A stretch of 6,943 nt of DNA from Desulfobacula sp. Its GTDB lineage: Bacteria > Desulfobacterota > Desulfobacteria > Desulfobacterales > Desulfobacteraceae. The translations under genes and the position numbers were made by a program. Positions within the stretch are counted from its first letter, which is position 1; each line of letters opens with the position of its first letter. This document shows positions 4,637 through 6,943 of the stretch, piece by piece. The stretch is taken from the NCBI GenBank assembly GCA_018702715.1, contig JABIYQ010000618.1, positions 1 to 6,943 of the forward strand. Direction: 5' to 3'. A model generated the notes under the pieces. The model saw nothing but the letters and a program-made list of their open reading frames with translations. It did no database searches and was not told the origin of the DNA.

Positions 4637-5587
4637 ATGGCCGAAGATTATTACAAAATTTTAGGAATTGATAAAAAAGCAGGTGCGTCTCAAATCAAGA
4701 AAGCATATCGAAAACTTGCTTTGAAATACCATCCTGACAAAACAAAAGGGGATAAACCCCTGGAAGAAAAATTTAAAAAAATCAGCGAAGCCTATGCCGT
4801 CTTGAGTAATCCTGAAAAAAGAAACCAGTATGACACCTATGGATCAGCCGATTTTGGGCAGCGATTCTCCCAGGAAGATATCTTCAGAAATTTTGATATG
4901 GGTGATATTTTAAAAGAATTCGGGTTTGGCGGATCCCGGGGGGGGGGATTCTCTTCGTCCCAGAGAAGGAGCGGACAAAGCCGTGGTTTTTCAGGCATGG
5001 GCGGTAATTCGTTTTTCAACAATATGGGAGGCCAAGGTTTTGGACAACAAAAACAGCCGCCAATGAAAGGCAAGGATATTGAATATGAGTTGCCCTTAAC
5101 CCTCAAGGAAATCATCAATGGCACAAAAAAAACCATCACCATCAATCAGGGCGGTACTGCAAAGGCAATAGAAGTAAAGATTCCGAAAGGACTTACTCAG
5201 AGCAAAAAAATCAGGCTTGCCGGAAAAGGGAATTTGAGTCCCAACCAAGGTCCTCCCGGCAATCTCTACATTAAATCTATTCTTATCCCGTCAAAGGAAT
5301 ATACCATTGAAGGCAATGATGTTTTGCTCTCAAAACAAATTTTGCTCACCCAGGCCTTGCTCGGAGATACCCTGGAAATTTTGACACCGGACGCAAAGAC
5401 CATAAATCTGAAGATTCCTGCAGGAACAAATCCCAGGGCAAAAATGAGGATACCAGGGCACGGGATACCCCAAATGAAAGGAAATGGTTGCGGAGATCTC
5501 TTTGTTGTGATTAATATAGCCATGCCAAAAAAACTGACGGAAAAACAGAAAGAGCTTATTCAACAATTGGAAAAAACAGGACTATAA
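4637..5587 (+). CDS. Class B (type II) DnaJ/CbpA-like co-chaperone
   Basis: The product, 316 residues, is a J-domain co-chaperone that would deliver clients to DnaK and stimulate its ATPase in the cytoplasm. The J domain fills about residues 4-70, with the essential HPD at 32-34 in YHPDK and QYDTYG closing it. A Gly/Phe-rich linker covers about 95-137. Two C-terminal beta-domains follow (about 145-220 and 225-310), with the family blocks VKIPKGL, IRLAGKGN, LLGDTLEI, LKIPAGT and MRIPGHGIP. There is no CxxCxGxG zinc-finger region; with the normal length for CbpA-like proteins, this makes it class B rather than a truncated DnaJ. AAGGA at 4625-4629 stands 7 bases before the ATG. A run of ten G encodes residues 101-104 of the linker. 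The position behind mnmG suggests an operon, with no functional link implied. Confidence 0.95.
   Translation: MAEDYYKILGIDKKAGASQIKKAYRKLALKYHPDKTKGDKPLEEKFKKISEAYAVLSNPEKRNQYDTYGSADFGQRFSQEDIFRNFDMGDILKEFGFGGSRGGGFSSSQRRSGQSRGFSGMGGNSFFNNMGGQGFGQQKQPPMKGKDIEYELPLTLKEIINGTKKTITINQGGTAKAIEVKIPKGLTQSKKIRLAGKGNLSPNQGPPGNLYIKSILIPSKEYTIEGNDVLLSKQILLTQALLGDTLEILTPDAKTINLKIPAGTNPRAKMRIPGHGIPQMKGNGCGDLFVVINIAMPKKLTEKQKELIQQLEKTGL
4938..4947 (+). repeat. G10 homopolymer in the Gly/Phe linker codons of the J-protein gene
   Basis: Ten consecutive G follow GGATCCC and encode the end of Arg101 and Gly102-104. The frame is intact in this sequence. Long G tracts are rare in AT-rich genomes and are classic sites of strand slippage. 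A change of one base would leave only the J domain plus a short tail. Confidence 0.85.
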
Positions 5588-5595
5588 ATCATACC

Positions 5596-5842
5596 ATGCC
5601 CCAATTTATTCCTTTAATAAAAGAACAGGAGATACAATAATATAACTATTTGAGTTCATGACTATATTACATACCAGGTCATAAAAATTTGCAGTTTGAT
5701 TGACAAACATGAGTAACGTGCGGTAAAAATTGATGTCGATTATTCATATTTTTCACTTGATAAAGAATTTATTGTCGGATTTGGACTGGATTATAATGGA
5801 AGATACAAAAATCTTCCTGCTATCAAAGACCTGAAACTATAG
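5596..5842 (+). pseudogene. hpt: Remnant of hypoxanthine phosphoribosyltransferase gene (hpt), internally deleted
   Basis: Eight bases after the J-protein stop, an ATG opens MPQFIPLIKEQEIQ followed by TAA (5638-5640); this resembles the N-terminus of bacterial hypoxanthine phosphoribosyltransferases (M-x-x-x-IPLI-x-x-x-EI). In another frame, 5681-5839 reads IKICSLIDKHE, a stop TAA (5714-5716), then RAVKIDVDYSYF and IVGFGLDYNGRYKNLP to TAG at 5840. This matches the family's C-terminal third (KVCTLLDK, then VGYGLDY-x-x-x-YRNLP). A weaker match to the PRPP-binding VEDIVDTG loop can be read at 5654-5671 as VHDYIT. Against a normal length of about 175 residues, roughly 80 codons are missing after residue 14 and about 15-20 more before KICS, as inferred from the family. 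Active enzyme would salvage hypoxanthine or guanine with PRPP; this copy has lost the active-site core. No Shine-Dalgarno site precedes the ATG. Confidence 0.82.
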
Positions 5843-5846
5843 GGAT

Positions 5847-5852
5847 AAGGAG
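5847..5852 (+). promoter_or_regulatory. Ribosome binding site of the zinc-ribbon gene
   Basis: AAGGAG lies 6 bases before the ATG at 5859 and starts 4 bases after the stop of the hpt remnant. It fixes the start of the gene whose end lies outside the window. Confidence 0.8.
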
Positions 5853-5858
5853 AATCCA

Positions 5859-6943
5859 ATGATTATAATTTGTACTAAATGTTCAACACACTTCAACCTT
5901 GACGATTCTCTTGTCAAAGAAGGCGGCACTAAATGCCGATGCGCTGTCTGCAAGCATATTGTAACTGCATATCCGCTATCCCCGGAGCCGGCCCCCTGGC
6001 GGCCTGAACCTGAGATACCTGAACCTGAGAAGCCTGAACCTGAGGTACCTGAACCTGAGAAGCCTGTTGCAAAGTATTCTGATCAAGGACTTGCAGGATC
6101 ATCTGAATTCGATTTTGAATCCGACCTGGATGATGACGGCCTTTTTGAAAAAGATTCAGACCTTAAAATGGAAGACCTTGAGGTATCTTCGAAAGATTCT
6201 GATATTGAAGTTGAAAATCCCTATCTGGATATAAACGAAGATGATTTTGAAATTGAAGAAACTGATCTTGAAATTGATGAAAATACATTTGAAATGGATG
6301 AAACTGATCTTGAAATTGAAGATGATTTTTCCTTTGAAGATAATACATTTGAAATGGATGAAAAAATCCTGTCTCAAGACAATGAAACTTTAGAAGATAA
6401 TCTGGAATTTGAAGACGATGATAATAATTTTGAGCCCCTTAAAGATGAGAAGATTTCTTTTGATGAACCGGATCTTTTAGAAGAACAAGATTTTTTGGAT
6501 GAACAAGATTTTTTGGATGAGCAATTGCCTTTAGCTGATGAAAAAGATGAAATTGAAAATACAGAACCCTTTATTTCGCCTGACCCCAAAAAAACCAACA
6601 AATCAGAATCTTTTATGTTGCCAGAAATAGATTTTCCAGAAGATGATGACAATTTAGAAAAGCAGAATGAAAAACAAGAGGATCTGCCAAAAGAAGAAGT
6701 AAAAGAAATTGATTCACCCCCTAAAAAAGAAAGAAAGGTCATTGTAAAGCCACAACCTGCTTCTACTTCAAAGTCAAAACCCATTGTAACTTCAAAACCA
6801 AAACCCATAAAAGAAAAAAAGAAATCTTCTTTCAGACTCCTTGCTATAATACTGTTGTTGATCTTCCTTTTGGCCATCGGAGGCTATATCGCAAGTGTCA
6901 TGACCGGCTATAAACTACCTGTTATTGATCAATTTATTAATAA
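5859..6943 (+). CDS. Zinc-ribbon (MJ0042-type) acidic single-pass membrane protein, C-terminus cut by window
   Basis: The frame is open from ATG to the window edge (361 full codons) without a stop. The N-terminus is a zinc ribbon, with C5-x2-C8 and C28-x2-C31 around FNLDDSLVKEGG; the extra C26 makes a CRCAVC sequence. A proline-glutamate block of PEPEx units follows (49-69), then a very acidic, low-complexity stretch (about 75-290) dominated by Asp, Glu, Phe and Leu, a basic Lys/Pro segment (about 290-324), and one membrane helix (about 327-347, LLAIILLLIFLLAIGGYIASV). The layout of zinc ribbon, charged linker, membrane helix and then an outside domain is that of DUF3426-type proteins, but the domain after the helix lies outside the window. 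The N-terminus should be cytoplasmic. No enzymatic role can be given; the zinc ribbon may bind a protein or nucleic acid. It may be cotranscribed with the genes upstream. Confidence 0.85.
   Translation, partial: MIIICTKCSTHFNLDDSLVKEGGTKCRCAVCKHIVTAYPLSPEPAPWRPEPEIPEPEKPEPEVPEPEKPVAKYSDQGLAGSSEFDFESDLDDDGLFEKDSDLKMEDLEVSSKDSDIEVENPYLDINEDDFEIEETDLEIDENTFEMDETDLEIEDDFSFEDNTFEMDEKILSQDNETLEDNLEFEDDDNNFEPLKDEKISFDEPDLLEEQDFLDEQDFLDEQLPLADEKDEIENTEPFISPDPKKTNKSESFMLPEIDFPEDDDNLEKQNEKQEDLPKEEVKEIDSPPKKERKVIVKPQPASTSKSKPIVTSKPKPIKEKKKSSFRLLAIILLLIFLLAIGGYIASVMTGYKLPVIDQFIN
6003..6062 (+). repeat. Four 15-bp units encoding PEPEx in the zinc-ribbon gene
   Basis: CCTGAACCTGAG plus one variable codon is repeated four times (variable codons ATA, AAG, GTA, AAG), and a partial unit CCT follows. 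The pattern is a 30-bp duplication with a single A/G difference, so it arose by recent copying of a two-unit block. It encodes a stiff proline-rich spacer right after the zinc ribbon. Confidence 0.9.
6258..6363 (+). repeat. Interleaved acidic-codon duplications in the zinc-ribbon gene
   Basis: GAAACTGATCTTGAAATTGA occurs at 6258-6277 and 6300-6319 (offset 42). A 22-base segment beginning AATACATTTGAAATGG occurs at 6282-6303 and 6342-6363 (offset 60). All offsets are multiples of three, so the frame is kept. They encode ETDLEI and NTFEMDE repeats. Confidence 0.85.
6483..6524 (+). repeat. 18-bp tandem repeat encoding EQDFLD
   Basis: GAACAAGATTTTTTGGAT is repeated exactly at 6483-6500 and 6501-6518, followed by a partial third copy GAGCAA (6519-6524). 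It encodes EQDFLD twice, then EQ. The T6 runs and the perfect identity suggest a recent slippage event. Confidence 0.9.

Noticed and set aside
4637..5587. J-protein as a truncated DnaJ that lost its zinc-finger domain
   Set aside because: The length and both C-terminal beta-domains fit the class B (CbpA-like) form, which never has the zinc region.
6003..6062. 15-bp tandem repeats as an iteron-type origin or regulator site
   Set aside because: They are in frame within a coding region and encode a regular PEPEx spacer, so the protein explains them.
6374..6877. Long minus-strand open frame with a serine/lysine-rich product (167 codons), and two shorter ones at 6156-6377
   Set aside because: They lie opposite the acidic, repeat-rich zinc-ribbon gene. 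GAA/GAT-rich codons read backwards give stop-free TTC/TCT/ATC codons, so these are shadows of low complexity.

Overview
The window reads as a piece of an AT-rich bacterial chromosome, probably from a sulfate-reducing Desulfobacteraceae-like member of Desulfobacterota. That assignment is inference: it rests on the combination of a YhcC-type radical SAM gene, mnmG, a class B J-protein, a remnant of a hypoxanthine phosphoribosyltransferase gene and an acidic zinc-ribbon membrane protein, plus the style of the intergenic palindromes. No phylogenetic marker was tested.

Layout. At the left edge (1-93, minus) is the first 31 codons of a gene whose product starts with a hydrophobic signal or anchor segment. 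After a 274-bp spacer carrying a 13-bp tandem repeat comes a complete minus-strand radical SAM gene (368-1297, GTG start). The divergent gap 1298-2214 (about 0.9 kb) holds no convincing protein gene. It carries three unrelated-looking palindromic structures: an imperfect inverted repeat of about 159 bp (1469-1627), a GC-rich set of nested hairpins (1775-1937) bracketed by a 13-bp inverted repeat (1659-1671/1991-2003), and a third palindrome with perfect 15-bp ends (2050-2188). The last one stops 26 bp before the start codon of a small unknown protein gene (2215-2550) that has a textbook ribosome binding site.

The right half is all plus strand. mnmG (2680-4569, wobble-uridine modification of tRNA) has a near-consensus promoter so close to its start codon that a leaderless or almost leaderless message is predicted. 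It is followed after 67 bp by a class B DnaJ/CbpA-like co-chaperone gene (4637-5587) containing a run of ten G residues in its Gly/Phe-rich linker. Directly after this lies a decayed hpt gene (5596-5842): both its N-terminal and C-terminal ends are still recognisable, but the middle is gone and the rest is frameshifted and interrupted by stops. The last gene (5859 to the window edge) encodes an N-terminal zinc ribbon, a long acidic repeat-rich stretch and a single membrane segment, and is cut by the window.

The genes right of 2680 could be cotranscribed (tRNA modification, protein folding, former purine salvage, membrane zinc-ribbon protein), but they do not form a single pathway. I see no complete novel multi-gene system. 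The most unusual items are the hpt remnant, the cluster of palindromes, the GC-rich candidate structured RNA, the leaderless mnmG promoter and the G10 tract in the J-protein gene.
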